Below are positions 12,161-20,193 of a stretch of DNA of 30,750 nt, piece by piece. Positions within the stretch are counted from its first letter, which is position 1. Each line of letters opens with the position of its first letter. This stretch comes from a virus: positions 1 to 30,750 of IMG/VR virus record IMGVR_UViG_3300030688_000091; one strand, 5' to 3'. The notes under the pieces were generated by a model. That model worked only from the letters and a program-made list of their open reading frames with translations. It did no database searches and had not been told where the DNA came from. Both the position numbers and the translations under genes were made by a program.

Positions 12161-13216
12161 TTACATTCGCATCGACATAACTAATTGCAAGTTGTTTTTA
12201 TTGTCGTTTTTCATGGTAATAAATTGAGAACAGATATCTAACTCGATAGCTCCTTCAATCTTTTTTGCAGCATCAATCAAAAGTGTTTTGCAAAATCCTA
12301 CGGATATATCACCTGAAAATTGACATTCAACTTCTGATGATGATTGTTCGCCATTCTCGTTAAATGATTCTATCCCTATCTCATTTTTAGAAAAATTCAA
12401 GACAACCGCCATGTACCTTGAATCTGAGTTTATGCCGCCAGCCTCAATACAGTTAATAAAATCACTAGATTCTATTTGAGCCGGGACGGTTGGAATATAA
12501 AATATTTTGTTAAAAATAGGGTATTTTGCATCAATATTTTTTGAAATTAGCTTGATATTGTCACTTTCTATAGACAGGCTATTACGATTTAAAACTATCT
12601 CTATATCGCCAGATTGAAACAGCTTTGCAATAGTCAAAGCCGACTGCTTAGGTATTACGCATTCTATTTCGCCATCGTAGTTTACAGGTATTTTAGATTG
12701 AGATAACCTCTTGCTATCAGATGTTGTTATTGTTGCAAATCCATCTTTAATAGCAATATAAAACCCGTTTAGAGCGATTGAAGTATGATTAACTGCAACC
12801 GATATTGATGTGTAATTAATGGCATTAGAAAAAGTTTCGGCGTCAATTGTTACCGATACCGATCCTTCTGTAGATACCAACATAGCCGGGAAATTTTCGA
12901 CCGGCATAAAATTAATATTGCTTCTACTTTTTGACTTTAACGATAGCTTTTCTTTGTCGAATTTTATCTCTATTTCGTTTTTACCGGCAACCTTGGCAAA
13001 CTGAGCAAGTTTGTCGGCATCGGCGCAAAATGACATAGGCTTTATTACTTCGCAATCCAAAAAATACTCGATTTGCATTTCAAGATTAGATGCAGTCATG
13101 TTCATTTTGTTATTGTCGGCTTCGACCTTGATACACTTTAAAATAGGCATAGGCGTTTTCCCGGCCGCAATGCCTAATATTGATAATACTGGGCTTAGAT
13201 TTGATATTTTAATCAT
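12161..13216 (-). CDS. dnaN: Phage-encoded DNA polymerase III beta sliding clamp
   Basis: 351 aa, near the usual 366 of bacterial DnaN. Three-domain clamp features are visible: N-terminal LSPVLSILGIAAGKTPMPILKCI, domain-2 region ETFSNAINYTSISVAVNHTSIALNGFYI with TSDSKRL, and the C-terminal end QLVMSMRM, like the cellular PMRL ending. It would tether a polymerase to DNA as a dimeric ring. Ten bases separate it from the methyltransferase stop upstream, with GAGA before ATG. Part of a clamp-methylase-helicase operon; sequence divergence from cellular clamps suggests long phage residence. Confidence 0.88.
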   Translation of the reverse strand: MIKISNLSPVLSILGIAAGKTPMPILKCIKVEADNNKMNMTASNLEMQIEYFLDCEVIKPMSFCADADKLAQFAKVAGKNEIEIKFDKEKLSLKSKSRSNINFMPVENFPAMLVSTEGSVSVTIDAETFSNAINYTSISVAVNHTSIALNGFYIAIKDGFATITTSDSKRLSQSKIPVNYDGEIECVIPKQSALTIAKLFQSGDIEIVLNRNSLSIESDNIKLISKNIDAKYPIFNKIFYIPTVPAQIESSDFINCIEAGGINSDSRYMAVVLNFSKNEIGIESFNENGEQSSSEVECQFSGDISVGFCKTLLIDAAKKIEGAIELDICSQFITMKNDNKNNLQLVMSMRM

Positions 13217-13225
13217 TAATTATTC

Positions 13226-14137
13226 TCAGAAAGTTTCAAAAATATCTTGCGTACCATTTTTCGCTGATTTAAGATTAATGGCAGCTTGCTTGTAATATGA
13301 CTCTTTAAGCTCTATACCAACAAATTTTCGATTCATCTGCAAGCTTACATATCCTTCTGATCCTATGCCGGCAAACGGGCTTAAAACCGTATCTCCGGGA
13401 TTAGTCCACAACTCAACTCCGCGACGAATAACTTCTAATTGTAAAGGGCATATATGCCGCTCGTCGGCATCTTCGCGCGCGGATTTTCCTTGCAATGTCT
13501 CATTGGGATTTATATCCATCCACACAGGGCTGGCATATTGCTGCCATTTTTGAACTGGCAATACTTGAGACTCATCGCGGCCACTGCATTCTGCGTTATC
13601 GCGATAATGAATTACATGTTCTTCGCATTCGCCTGGCGTTCGCATAGTCACTAGATAGTCTGGTATGCCTTGGCGTGACATTGCGCCATTTCCGCGCACG
13701 GTTTTATGCAACAATCCAAGTGCTTTTGTACGCTGCATAGCGGTGACCGGATCCTTCCAAATAACAACTTCGCTGTGAAAAATAAAGCTGTGTTTTTGAT
13801 ATGCGCGGATTAGATCGCCGCGAAAATCCTGCAAACCGATATACCCATGATGCGCTTTTGACGTTGGCAATAACATGCAGTGCATTGATACGTTTCTGCC
13901 GGGCTTCATGACTCTGGCTAGTTCTTTGATAATAAAATCAAAGTGCACAAAAAAATCATCATAATCTCGGCAGTTTCCAAGGTCACGCGGCGAATTTGAA
14001 TAGGTATATAGCGATGCAAAAGGAGGGCTATGAATGCAGTAGTCAACACTATTATCTGGCAACATTGGCAATATTTCGCACGAATCGCCATTATACAAGG
14101 CAAAGTCATTGCCCATTTCTTGGTTTAAAATATTCAT
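13226..14137 (-). CDS. DNA methyltransferase, beta class (N4-cytosine or N6-adenine)
   Basis: 303 aa. Catalytic motif IV is SPPF at residues 37-40, near the N-terminus. The SAM-binding motif I is near the C-terminus (LSPFAGIGSEGYVSLQMNRKF, about residue 255), followed by VGIELKESYY. This order IV-target domain-I defines the beta class. The SPPF tetrad fits N4-cytosine or N6-adenine amino methylation and does not separate them. GAAGG lies upstream of ATG 14137, just after the helicase stop. No restriction partner is visible; protection against host restriction is likely. Confidence 0.85.
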   Translation of the reverse strand: MNILNQEMGNDFALYNGDSCEILPMLPDNSVDYCIHSPPFASLYTYSNSPRDLGNCRDYDDFFVHFDFIIKELARVMKPGRNVSMHCMLLPTSKAHHGYIGLQDFRGDLIRAYQKHSFIFHSEVVIWKDPVTAMQRTKALGLLHKTVRGNGAMSRQGIPDYLVTMRTPGECEEHVIHYRDNAECSGRDESQVLPVQKWQQYASPVWMDINPNETLQGKSAREDADERHICPLQLEVIRRGVELWTNPGDTVLSPFAGIGSEGYVSLQMNRKFVGIELKESYYKQAAINLKSAKNGTQDIFETF

Positions 14138-14139
14138 AA

Positions 14140-15510
14140 TTAGACCTTCAAAAAGTTAGGGATTATTATTTTTTTATCAGGGGCGTAAATATTTGATTCT
14201 TTATTAACGCCTAGCACTTCGTTTCTAACAGATTCCGACACAATAGCCGTTAACTCGGCAGCCATAACATCAGACTCTTTTTCTTTGCGCTGCAAGTTAG
14301 TTAAAACTGCGCCTTCTGTATCTGCGCTAAAAACATGCACATGCACAGGCTTGTGCTGACCAAATCGCCATGAACGCCTAACAGATTGGTAGTAGCTTTC
14401 AAATGAGTCTGTCACGCCCACAAAAGCCATATGATTGCAAATCTGAAAATTGAGACCCCATCCGGCTATTTTGCTTTTAGAAATTAATACGCGAGTTTTC
14501 CCATGCGCAAAATCCAAAAGCCGTTTTTCTTTGATTTCCTCTTTATCGCTACCTCGCACTTCGACAGCATCAGGTATTAATCTTTTAAGTTCGTCGGCTT
14601 CGGAATTTAGTTCACACCAAATAAGCCAAATTTCTGGAGACTCATTCACTATTTTTGCGCACTCGGCAGCACGAACAAATAGAGACTTTTTCCTGGCTTG
14701 CTTGCGCTCCATTAGTGTTTGAGCCTCAACAGCAAACAAGCTACCTTCATCAGCCTGAGTTAAAATAGTATGCTGATAAGTATGCAATGGCGGCAACTGA
14801 TACATACTTCCATCAAAACCTAAATCGGCAGGATTGCGCACCATCGCCGCCCAAGACGATACCCATTTCCAAAAGTCTGCGCGGGCGTGGCCTTTTAATC
14901 TCCATTTCTGGGTTTCGCCACCATCATGCACAAAAAACTCAGCGAGCATTTCAGATCGTGACCGAATACCTAAAAACTCCGCATGAGTTCCTAGCTCGGT
15001 AAAATCGTTCGGGCTTGGTGTTGCGGTGGCTAAAAGCTTAAACGGCGTTCTGGCGAATCCTTGACACATTAAGTCAAAGGTTTTTGAATCGTGATGCTTG
15101 ATAATTCCAGATTCATCGCCAAACATGCCGCCAAACCGATCTAAATCAAATTTATGTAGCCGGTCGTAGTTGGTAATGTTGATACCTGGCCGAACTTCGC
15201 TATCATCGTGAACGTGATTAATTGTCAAGCCAATTTTAGCGGCCTCTTCAACAATTTGAGCAGCAACCGCCAGAGGGCATAAGCCAATTACATCGGTTTT
15301 TTGATAATGCGCCACTGCATCAGCATAAGCTATCTCCATGCGCATTTTACCAAGACCAGTGCCGGAAAAATTAGCAGAACGCCCTCGGCGCAAAGACCAG
15401 TTAACCAATGCGCGTTGATGTGGAAATAACTCTTTTACACGACATTCTTTATCCATTCCGGTTGGAGGCAAGTGTGCAAGTTTTTTGCTTATAAACTCTG
15501 TATATTCCAT
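14140..15510 (-). CDS. SNF2/superfamily 2 helicase-like ATPase
   Basis: 456 aa from ATG 15510 (GGGG upstream); a GTG at 15546 would add 12 residues. Motifs: Q-like LFPHQRALVNW, Walker A SGTGLGK (Lys55), motif II GDESGIIK, motif III LLATATPSPND, motif V KSKIAGWGLNFQ, motif VI QSVRRSWRFGQ. The order and the Arg-rich QSVRRSWRFGQ match SNF2-type translocases. Paired with a methyltransferase as in many phages. It shares a divergent control region with an Arc-like repressor. Confidence 0.85.
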   Translation of the reverse strand: MEYTEFISKKLAHLPPTGMDKECRVKELFPHQRALVNWSLRRGRSANFSGTGLGKMRMEIAYADAVAHYQKTDVIGLCPLAVAAQIVEEAAKIGLTINHVHDDSEVRPGINITNYDRLHKFDLDRFGGMFGDESGIIKHHDSKTFDLMCQGFARTPFKLLATATPSPNDFTELGTHAEFLGIRSRSEMLAEFFVHDGGETQKWRLKGHARADFWKWVSSWAAMVRNPADLGFDGSMYQLPPLHTYQHTILTQADEGSLFAVEAQTLMERKQARKKSLFVRAAECAKIVNESPEIWLIWCELNSEADELKRLIPDAVEVRGSDKEEIKEKRLLDFAHGKTRVLISKSKIAGWGLNFQICNHMAFVGVTDSFESYYQSVRRSWRFGQHKPVHVHVFSADTEGAVLTNLQRKEKESDVMAAELTAIVSESVRNEVLGVNKESNIYAPDKKIIIPNFLKV

Positions 15511-15536
15511 AAAATCCCCTGTAAAGTTCGGCGTAA

Positions 15537-15565
15537 ACTGTAACACGTTTGTTTTTACATTGCAA
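15537..15565 (-). promoter_or_regulatory. Leftward promoter for the helicase-methylase-clamp operon
   Basis: Minus strand: -35 TTGCAA (15565-15560), 17-nt spacer, -10 TACAGT (15542-15537). The -35 lies within the first operator-like decamer. Confidence 0.5.
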
Positions 15566-15607
15566 ACAAAAAAATAAATTTACAAACAATTGAAAACAAT
15601 ATAGAAT
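15560..15607 (+). promoter_or_regulatory. Rightward promoter with three phased operator decamers
   Basis: Promoter -35 TTTACA (15579-15584), 17-nt spacer, -10 TAGAAT (15602-15607). Decamers TTGCAAACAA (15560), TTACAAACAA (15580) and TTGAAAACAA (15590) are spaced 20 and 10 bp, so on one helix face. They overlap both divergent promoters and fit an Arc-type operator. Confidence 0.65.
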
Positions 15608-15629
15608 GCTAAAAACTTTAGGGGATTTT

Positions 15630-15767
15630 ATGAAAACAGAAGCTATAGGATTGAGAGTTTTACCGGAACTTAAGGAAAAAATAAAACAGGATGCAAAAAA
15701 AAATAACAGATCACTATCTCAGCAGGTGGCCTGGATAATTGAAAGGCACTTTGAAAAAAAAGACTAG
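15630..15767 (+). CDS. Arc-like ribbon-helix-helix repressor (45 aa)
   Basis: Frame from ATG 15630 with AGGGG upstream. MKTEAIGLRVLPELKEKIKQ is the beta-strand and first helix; DAKKNNRSLSQQVAWIIERH is the second helix with the conserved Ser-Leu-Ser turn of Arc/Mnt proteins. Such proteins bind DNA as dimers and tetramers through the beta ribbon. The phased decamers in its own promoter are the obvious target, implying autorepression and control of the leftward operon. Three nucleotides separate it from the initiator gene. Confidence 0.85.
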   Translation: MKTEAIGLRVLPELKEKIKQDAKKNNRSLSQQVAWIIERHFEKKD

Positions 15768-15770
15768 GTT

Positions 15771-16604
15771 ATGGCTGGCTGGATTTGTCTTTATCGGGAC
15801 ATTCAAGACCATTGGATTTTTTCTGATGCCGAGCACTTTAGGGCGTGGGTGGATTTATTGCTATTGGCTAATCATGAGGATACAACAATTATGCTGAAAG
15901 GTCAGGTTGTTAAATTACTTAGGGGTCAAGTGGGTTGGTCGCAAGTTGCACTTGCTAGTCGATGGAAATGGGGTCATAGAGACCGAGTGTCAAGATTCCT
16001 AAAAAAGCTATCTAATGAGGGTATGATTGAGCTAGAAACCACACATCTAAACAGTGTTATAACTATTTGTAATTATTGTAAATACCAAGATAATTACGCA
16101 CCTGATAAGGCATCAGGTAAGGCACCTGATAAGGCAGCAGGTAAGGCACCTGATAAGGCAGCAGGTAAGGCACAGACAACAATAGAACAATTAAACAATG
16201 AAAACAAGATAACAAATTTAGAAGAAGATAAATCTTCTTCTTGTCTGGAGGCGAAAAAAATAAACGTGTTTTTAAGTTTGCCGCTAAACAAAAAAGACGA
16301 GCTACACGACATAACCGACGACGAGATAGAGCTGTATCGGCAGCTTTATCCGGCAATCGACGTTGAACAGGAATGCAGAAAAATACTTGGGTGGTGCATC
16401 GCAAACCCATCCAAGCGAAAAACCAAGACCGGCGTAGCAAAATTTATTAACACTTGGCTTTCAAAAGCTCAAGATCAGAGCGGGTCAAGAATTCAATCAA
16501 ATTCACCAGTTCTTAGCAAAACCGAAGCGCTTACCGAACGAAACAAGCGCAATATTCAATCATGGCTTGATAAAAAAATGGGGGCTGAAAATGCAAGCAA
16601 CTGA
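15771..16604 (+). CDS. Replication initiator-like protein with in-gene iterons
   Basis: 277 aa. Residues 1-95 form a winged-helix-like domain (WICLYRDIQDHWIFSDAEHFRAWVDLLLLANHE, in two halves around residue 20; then WSQVALASRWKWGHRDRVSRF), as in phage replication proteins. Residues about 110-135 are KAPDKAAG repeats encoded by three 24-bp DNA repeats. An AT-rich stretch and a 10-bp dyad follow. The C-terminal half (LYRQLYPAIDVEQECRKILGW) resembles helicase-interacting regions. The layout parallels lambda O with its origin inside the gene. Confidence 0.75.
   Translation: MAGWICLYRDIQDHWIFSDAEHFRAWVDLLLLANHEDTTIMLKGQVVKLLRGQVGWSQVALASRWKWGHRDRVSRFLKKLSNEGMIELETTHLNSVITICNYCKYQDNYAPDKASGKAPDKAAGKAPDKAAGKAQTTIEQLNNENKITNLEEDKSSSCLEAKKINVFLSLPLNKKDELHDITDDEIELYRQLYPAIDVEQECRKILGWCIANPSKRKTKTGVAKFINTWLSKAQDQSGSRIQSNSPVLSKTEALTERNKRNIQSWLDKKMGAENASN
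16098..16169 (+). repeat. Three 24-bp iteron-like direct repeats
   Basis: Copies at 16098-16121, 16122-16145 and 16146-16169, the second and third identical, the first differing at one base. Each contains inverted ACCTG/CAGGT arms (copy 1: ACCTGA/TCAGGT). Followed by AT-rich DNA. Confidence 0.9.
16170..16241. other. AT-rich segment and 10-bp dyad, candidate replication origin
   Basis: AT-rich DNA follows the iterons and ends in the perfect dyad AGAAGAAGAT / ATCTTCTTCT (16220-16229 and 16232-16241). Iterons, then AT-rich DNA, then a dyad inside an initiator gene is the lambda-ori arrangement. Confidence 0.55.
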
Positions 16605-17235
16605 TTATCCAAGATTCTCTGCATTAATGATGGGAGTTGGAGAATATTACAATAGAGAAATATCCGAAGTGCTTATAGATATATATCTCGAAGGACTCAA
16701 GCACTACGATTACGAAACCCTAAGCAAAGCCGCGCAACTCCACATGTCCAACCCGGACACCGGCCAATTCTTCCCGAAAATATCCGATTTTGTGAAGCAT
16801 ATCGGCGGTGGTAATTCTGATAAAGCTCTTGAAGCGTGGACAAAATTCGATAAAGCCGTGCGAACAGTCGGTCCGTACCGCACTGTTGTTTTTGACGATG
16901 CGATTATTCACGCTGTAATTTCTGATATGGGCGGATGGATAGAGTTTGGCAATAAATCGCTAGAAGAATGGCCTTTTATCCGAAACGAGTTTGTTAAGCG
17001 ATTTCATGGTTATTTGCTCAAAGGCGTTCCTACTGACTATCCGGCAAAAATTACCGGAATTGCTGATATGCATAACCAAGAAATCGGCATCGTAAACAAC
17101 AAGGAAACCGTGCTAATCGGTCATCAGCAAAAAGCACTAGAAGTGCTTAGACTTGGCGCAAATAGCGGCGTTCGCAATCCGGTTACATTGCTTTCTGACT
17201 ATCGACCTAAAACTAATCTGAGAATTGAAAAATGA
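16591..17235 (+). CDS. DUF6475-like replication-associated phage protein
   Basis: 214 aa from ATG 16591 (GGGGG 8 nt upstream); a start at 16567 is in frame but poorer. The pattern YYNREISEVLIDIYLEGLK, then HMSNPDTGQFFPKISDFVK, FDDAIIHAVISDMGGW and EWPFIRNEFVKRFHGYL matches a family found next to phage replication initiators (DUF6475-type). A helicase-loader role is plausible from position but unproven. Overlaps the initiator stop and the next start (ATGA). Confidence 0.7.
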   Translation: MQATDYPRFSALMMGVGEYYNREISEVLIDIYLEGLKHYDYETLSKAAQLHMSNPDTGQFFPKISDFVKHIGGGNSDKALEAWTKFDKAVRTVGPYRTVVFDDAIIHAVISDMGGWIEFGNKSLEEWPFIRNEFVKRFHGYLLKGVPTDYPAKITGIADMHNQEIGIVNNKETVLIGHQQKALEVLRLGANSGVRNPVTLLSDYRPKTNLRIEK

Positions 17236-17687
17236 ACGCCAAGGAAAATATAGCCGCCATTAAATCGCGTTTATCCGGTAAAAATATCGGCATGGAGGCT
17301 GCTATCGCTGAAAATCAAGCAATAGCCGCAAAAACGGCGATAGAGGCGCGAAAATCAGAAACCGAAGCCAAGGCACGGATACGCGAAGAACATCCAGCCA
17401 CAGCAGAATTTATGCGGTTAATGATGGCATCTGGCATGATGGATAAGACCAAAGGCGCGGCATATCACATCACGGCGCCCGGTATTGATTTAAAAATGGG
17501 AAGTTTTGAGCCGAAAATAACCGTAGGCTGGAATCCGTTAAGCGCAGCAGAATACAGGCGGCTCGGGAAAGACTGCGAGCAGTGCGGATTTTATAAGCAT
17601 GGTAGCTGCATAAATGGCGCGAAAGCCGTGAAAAAATCCGCAAATGATACTTGTTCAAAACATAGCTGGAAGGGGTTTTTTGCATGA
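17232..17687 (+). CDS. Hypothetical phage protein with C-terminal Cys cluster
   Basis: 151 aa. The N-terminal half is a charged helix (AAIAENQAIAAKTAIEARKS). The C-terminus has CEQCGFYKHGSC and a later Cys (DTCSKHSW), a probable metal-binding cluster of CxxC...C...C type. ATGA overlaps at both ends. Unknown function; position suggests replication accessory. Confidence 0.7.
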   Translation: MNAKENIAAIKSRLSGKNIGMEAAIAENQAIAAKTAIEARKSETEAKARIREEHPATAEFMRLMMASGMMDKTKGAAYHITAPGIDLKMGSFEPKITVGWNPLSAAEYRRLGKDCEQCGFYKHGSCINGAKAVKKSANDTCSKHSWKGFFA

Positions 17688-17797
17688 TCGAAATTTACTA
17701 TAGATACGATTTTAATTTATCGCTAAACATTCCTTATGTACTGAAATTTAGAGTTGTGAATCGGACCCGTTATTGTGCCGCCATTACCATTTTTTGA
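17684..17797 (+). CDS. Possible 37-aa protein
   Basis: ATG 17684 overlaps the previous stop. The peptide (MIEIYYRYDFNLSLNIPYVL, then KFRVVNRTRYCAAITIF) is beta-like and basic. It may be a real small gene or the N-terminal half of a frame broken near TTTTTTGA at 17791-17797, since another frame continues at 17806. Confidence 0.4.
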   Translation: MIEIYYRYDFNLSLNIPYVLKFRVVNRTRYCAAITIF

Positions 17798-17805
17798 ATT
17801 TTAAA

Positions 17806-17973
17806 ATGACGCCTAGAAACCCTTATTACATGCCAATTTCAAAAGTTTTGGCCGAAATGCGAGACAGCAACACGCCAATTCGATTCAGGCTGATGATTGA
17901 ATGGACTCCATTTCAAGATAGGCGATACCACAAAATTAAACGATGGCCTAAATTATTGAGGGGATGGAAATGA
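17806..17973 (+). CDS. Possible 55-aa basic protein
   Basis: Frame from ATG 17806 (no clear ribosome site) ending in an ATGA overlap at 17970. Basic C-terminus (DRRYHKIKRWPKLLRGWK). An ATG at 17830 is an alternative. It starts 9 nt after the stop of the 37-aa frame, so a frameshifted single gene is possible. Confidence 0.45.
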   Translation: MTPRNPYYMPISKVLAEMRDSNTPIRFRLMIEWTPFQDRRYHKIKRWPKLLRGWK

Positions 17974-18209
17974 TCGAAGCAACCGAACAAGAAAAAGAAC
18001 TTATGCGTCATGCTTTGGGTATTCGTCATGCAAAAAGCAAAATTTACCGAAACCATTTCCAAGCCGGTGAATGGCATAAAGATTTTGCTAACTGGTTAGT
18101 GATGGTAGATAAAGGATTCGCGAATAAACACAATAAATTTAGCTTGGATTTTTTTGTAGTAACAAAATTAGGTGCAAAACAACTCGGCAGGAGATTGCCA
18201 AAATTATGA
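17970..18209 (+). CDS. Hypothetical phage protein
   Basis: 79 aa from ATG 17970, preceded by GAGGGG; an in-frame ATG 6 nt upstream is possible. Mostly helical, His- and Lys-rich (EKELMRHALGIRHAKSKIYR, then FQAGEWHKDFANWLVMVDKG). No family recognised. It ends in an ATGA overlap with the next gene. Confidence 0.65.
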   Translation: MIEATEQEKELMRHALGIRHAKSKIYRNHFQAGEWHKDFANWLVMVDKGFANKHNKFSLDFFVVTKLGAKQLGRRLPKL

Positions 18210-18649
18210 GCACAACACGCACCCCAAGAAGCGCAGATAAAATCCGATCTCTAAACGACAACAAAGCGCAATGGCCTATCCTTAAAGCGTTTTCAAAGCA
18301 TCTTCAATGGCCGATTGAAGGCGAATTGCAGTGGATTGACGATAAATCTTTTAAACACATCCTGACAGCTGGATTTATAAAATACATGAAGTCGCTGGGA
18401 CCTGAAGAAGCGTGGATGGTTGCCAGATACGAAGTACAGACTTTGGCGGCCGGCTTTGATCTTCATTCTCACAATTGCTACGATCAAAGGGGGACTGTAA
18501 TGATGGGCTATAAAACGCGAGAATTTGACGAAAAACTTTGGCCGTACTGGATGGAATTTTTAAACGCGGCGGCCACTAATTGTGGCGTAAAAGTCCCTGT
18601 TAGCAAAAAACAAGCCGCACAATACGAGAATAAAAACAATGAAAGCTAA
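18206..18649 (+). CDS. Hypothetical phage protein in replication block
   Basis: 147 aa, soluble, Trp-rich (WPILKAFSKHLQWPIEGELQW, WPYWMEFLNAA). No catalytic motif recognised. Its end overlaps the HNH-nuclease start by about 11 nt. Possibly a recombination/replication accessory like the nin-region proteins; the sequence does not settle it. Confidence 0.65.
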   Translation: MSTTRTPRSADKIRSLNDNKAQWPILKAFSKHLQWPIEGELQWIDDKSFKHILTAGFIKYMKSLGPEEAWMVARYEVQTLAAGFDLHSHNCYDQRGTVMMGYKTREFDEKLWPYWMEFLNAAATNCGVKVPVSKKQAAQYENKNNES

Positions 18650-18932
18650 AAAGCCAACTCCTGCACAGCGGGCGCGGTGGGAACAGATCAGGGAGCTTGG
18701 GTGTATAGCGCCAGTTTCTTGCGAACTAAGATGCAGCAAACATGCCGTTATTCACCACATTGAGACGGGAGCCGGTGGTCGCCAAGATCATGACCGTGTT
18801 ATTCCGTTATGCTGGGATCACCACGATAGAATGTCTCCGGTTGGGTTGCATTCTGGACGGAGAAAATGGCAGGAAATTTTTGGAACCGAACAAGAATTAT
18901 TAGAAAAAGTCGATGAACTTTTAAAATTATGA
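18639..18932 (+). CDS. Ref-like HNH nuclease
   Basis: 97 aa. HNH features: HAVIHHIETGAGGRQDHDRV with the paired His, IPLCWDHHDRM, then GLHSGRRKWQEIFGTEQELL. This order and the last motif match the recombination enhancement nuclease (Ref) family known from phage P1. Cys residues at the start (CIAPVSCELRC) may bind zinc. Coupled by overlap to genes on both sides. Confidence 0.78.
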   Translation: MKAKKPTPAQRARWEQIRELGCIAPVSCELRCSKHAVIHHIETGAGGRQDHDRVIPLCWDHHDRMSPVGLHSGRRKWQEIFGTEQELLEKVDELLKL

Positions 18933-19135
18933 CATCAATAAAAATAAGAACAAAACCATCAGATGCTACGTGTAGGTATTGCATGTTTATGACAGAAACC
19001 GCAAGGGCGCCTACGGACAATATTCGTGGTGGTGCTTGGGTATGCGGACAGATAGCGCCATCAAAACCCGGTATTGTTGCCGAGGGCGCGGCATACAGAG
19101 TTACTGCCGATAATTACTGCGATTTATTTACTTAA
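18929..19135 (+). CDS. Small Cys-containing phage protein
   Basis: 68 aa. CRYCMF near the start and WVCGQI and YCDLFT later give a possible zinc site. ATGA overlap with the nuclease upstream. A 50-nt gap with an eight-residue mini-frame (19164-19190, after AAGGA) leads to ssb. Function unknown. Confidence 0.65.
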   Translation: MTSIKIRTKPSDATCRYCMFMTETARAPTDNIRGGAWVCGQIAPSKPGIVAEGAAYRVTADNYCDLFT

Positions 19136-19163
19136 AATACCTACCAAGACCAAGGAATTATCA

Positions 19164-19190
19164 ATGAACTACCCAAAGGAAACAAAATAA
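19164..19190 (+). other. Eight-residue mini-frame in the ssb leader
   Basis: MNYPKETK with CAAGGA upstream; its TAA overlaps the ssb ATG (TAATG). It could couple ssb translation to an upstream initiation event. Confidence 0.35.
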
Positions 19191-19600
19191 TGAGTAACGT
19201 ATTTAGTGCTGTAGTGACGGTTTCAAAAGATGCTGAAATCAGGTATTTGCAATCCGGTACAGCAATTTTGACTTTTAACGCTGCTAACAATGTCGGATAT
19301 GGCGATAAGCAAAAAACAAATTGGTTGCGCGTTTCTTTATTCGGCAAGCGCGCCGAAGGAAGATTAATTCAGTTTTTAAAAAAAGGCCAATCTGTTTTTG
19401 TTAGCGGTGAATTGCTATTAAATGAATTTGAAAAAGAAGGCATTAAGCACCAATCTTTGGAATTAAACGCACAAATTGTCGACCTTGTAGGCAAGAAAGG
19501 CCCGACTCCAAACTCAGATCAAATCGCACCAGCGGCGGCAGGATCGGCACCGTCAAGAGATTCGTACGACGATTGGGATGCTGACGAAATCCCTTTTTGA
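19190..19600 (+). CDS. ssb: Single-stranded DNA-binding protein
   Basis: 136 aa. N-terminal OB fold (FSAVVTVSKDAEIRYLQSG, then TNWLRVSLFGKRAEGRL and LKKGQSVFVSGELLL), a Gly/Ala/Ser/Pro linker and an acidic tip DDWDADEIPF, the form that recruits partner proteins. Slightly shorter than cellular SSB because of a short linker. It protects single-stranded DNA during replication and RecT recombination. Confidence 0.93.
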   Translation: MSNVFSAVVTVSKDAEIRYLQSGTAILTFNAANNVGYGDKQKTNWLRVSLFGKRAEGRLIQFLKKGQSVFVSGELLLNEFEKEGIKHQSLELNAQIVDLVGKKGPTPNSDQIAPAAAGSAPSRDSYDDWDADEIPF

Positions 19601-19643
19601 ATCAATGACTTAACTTTATTTTAACTTAAATTTAGGGTATAAT

Positions 19644-20018
19644 ATGGCACTAGAAACACTACCAAAAATTGCAAAAATGCTAGGCGTAGGAAAATCCACG
19701 CTATCTGATGCCATGCATCACATGCCTGATTTTCCTAAGCCGTTTAGACCTGATAGTTATCGCCGTCACTGGGACTCAATGCATGTTGCAAGTTGGATTG
19801 TTAAGGTCGGCGGTAAGGATGCGGCTGGCGATTTGATACGCGAAAAAGCGATAACCGAAAGACAGGAGCGCATTGGCAGGCCAAGAAGGATTTACGAAAC
19901 TGCCTCAAAACTTGATGATAAAACGGCTTGGTGTATTCCGGCTCCAAGCGATCATGTGACGCTGACTAATCCTGATTTGTTGGCATTTACTCGCAGAAAA
20001 TTGGTGCAACATGCCTAG
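19644..20018 (+). CDS. Small helix-turn-helix phage protein
   Basis: 124 aa. Residues about 5-30 (LPKIAKMLGVGKSTLSDAMHHM) form an HTH. A basic middle (ITERQERIGRPRRIYETAS) follows. TAGGGT lies before the ATG. It resembles AlpA-like or excisionase-like DNA-binding proteins in layout, but the family is not certain. Overlaps the next gene by 8 nt. Confidence 0.65.
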   Translation: MALETLPKIAKMLGVGKSTLSDAMHHMPDFPKPFRPDSYRRHWDSMHVASWIVKVGGKDAAGDLIREKAITERQERIGRPRRIYETASKLDDKTAWCIPAPSDHVTLTNPDLLAFTRRKLVQHA

Positions 20019-20193
20019 ACCAATAAACCCCGATCGCCAGTCGGCTTACATTGAAAATTGCAAGAAGCAAGCGGAAAAGCGGAGACAACGCAAACGGCGT
20101 GGCGATTATCCTTGCATACCCAACAGGGCAGCAAAAGCGTTTCAACTGCAACAGTTACAAGAATTTACTAAGAATAAGGAAGCGCCGAGATGA
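20011..20193 (+). CDS. Small basic phage protein
   Basis: 60 aa, strongly basic (CKKQAEKRRQRKRRGDYP), helical. Both ends overlap neighbours (ATGA with the nuclease). It may bind nucleic acid. No recognised domain. Confidence 0.6.
   Translation: MPRPINPDRQSAYIENCKKQAEKRRQRKRRGDYPCIPNRAAKAFQLQQLQEFTKNKEAPR

Larger units (their letters stand above)
15508..15632. repeat. 13-bp inverted initiation regions of divergent genes
   Basis: AGGGGATTTTATG occurs at 15620-15632 (+) and, inverted, at 15520-15508 (-). The two divergent genes therefore have identical ribosome sites and start codons. Confidence 0.9.
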
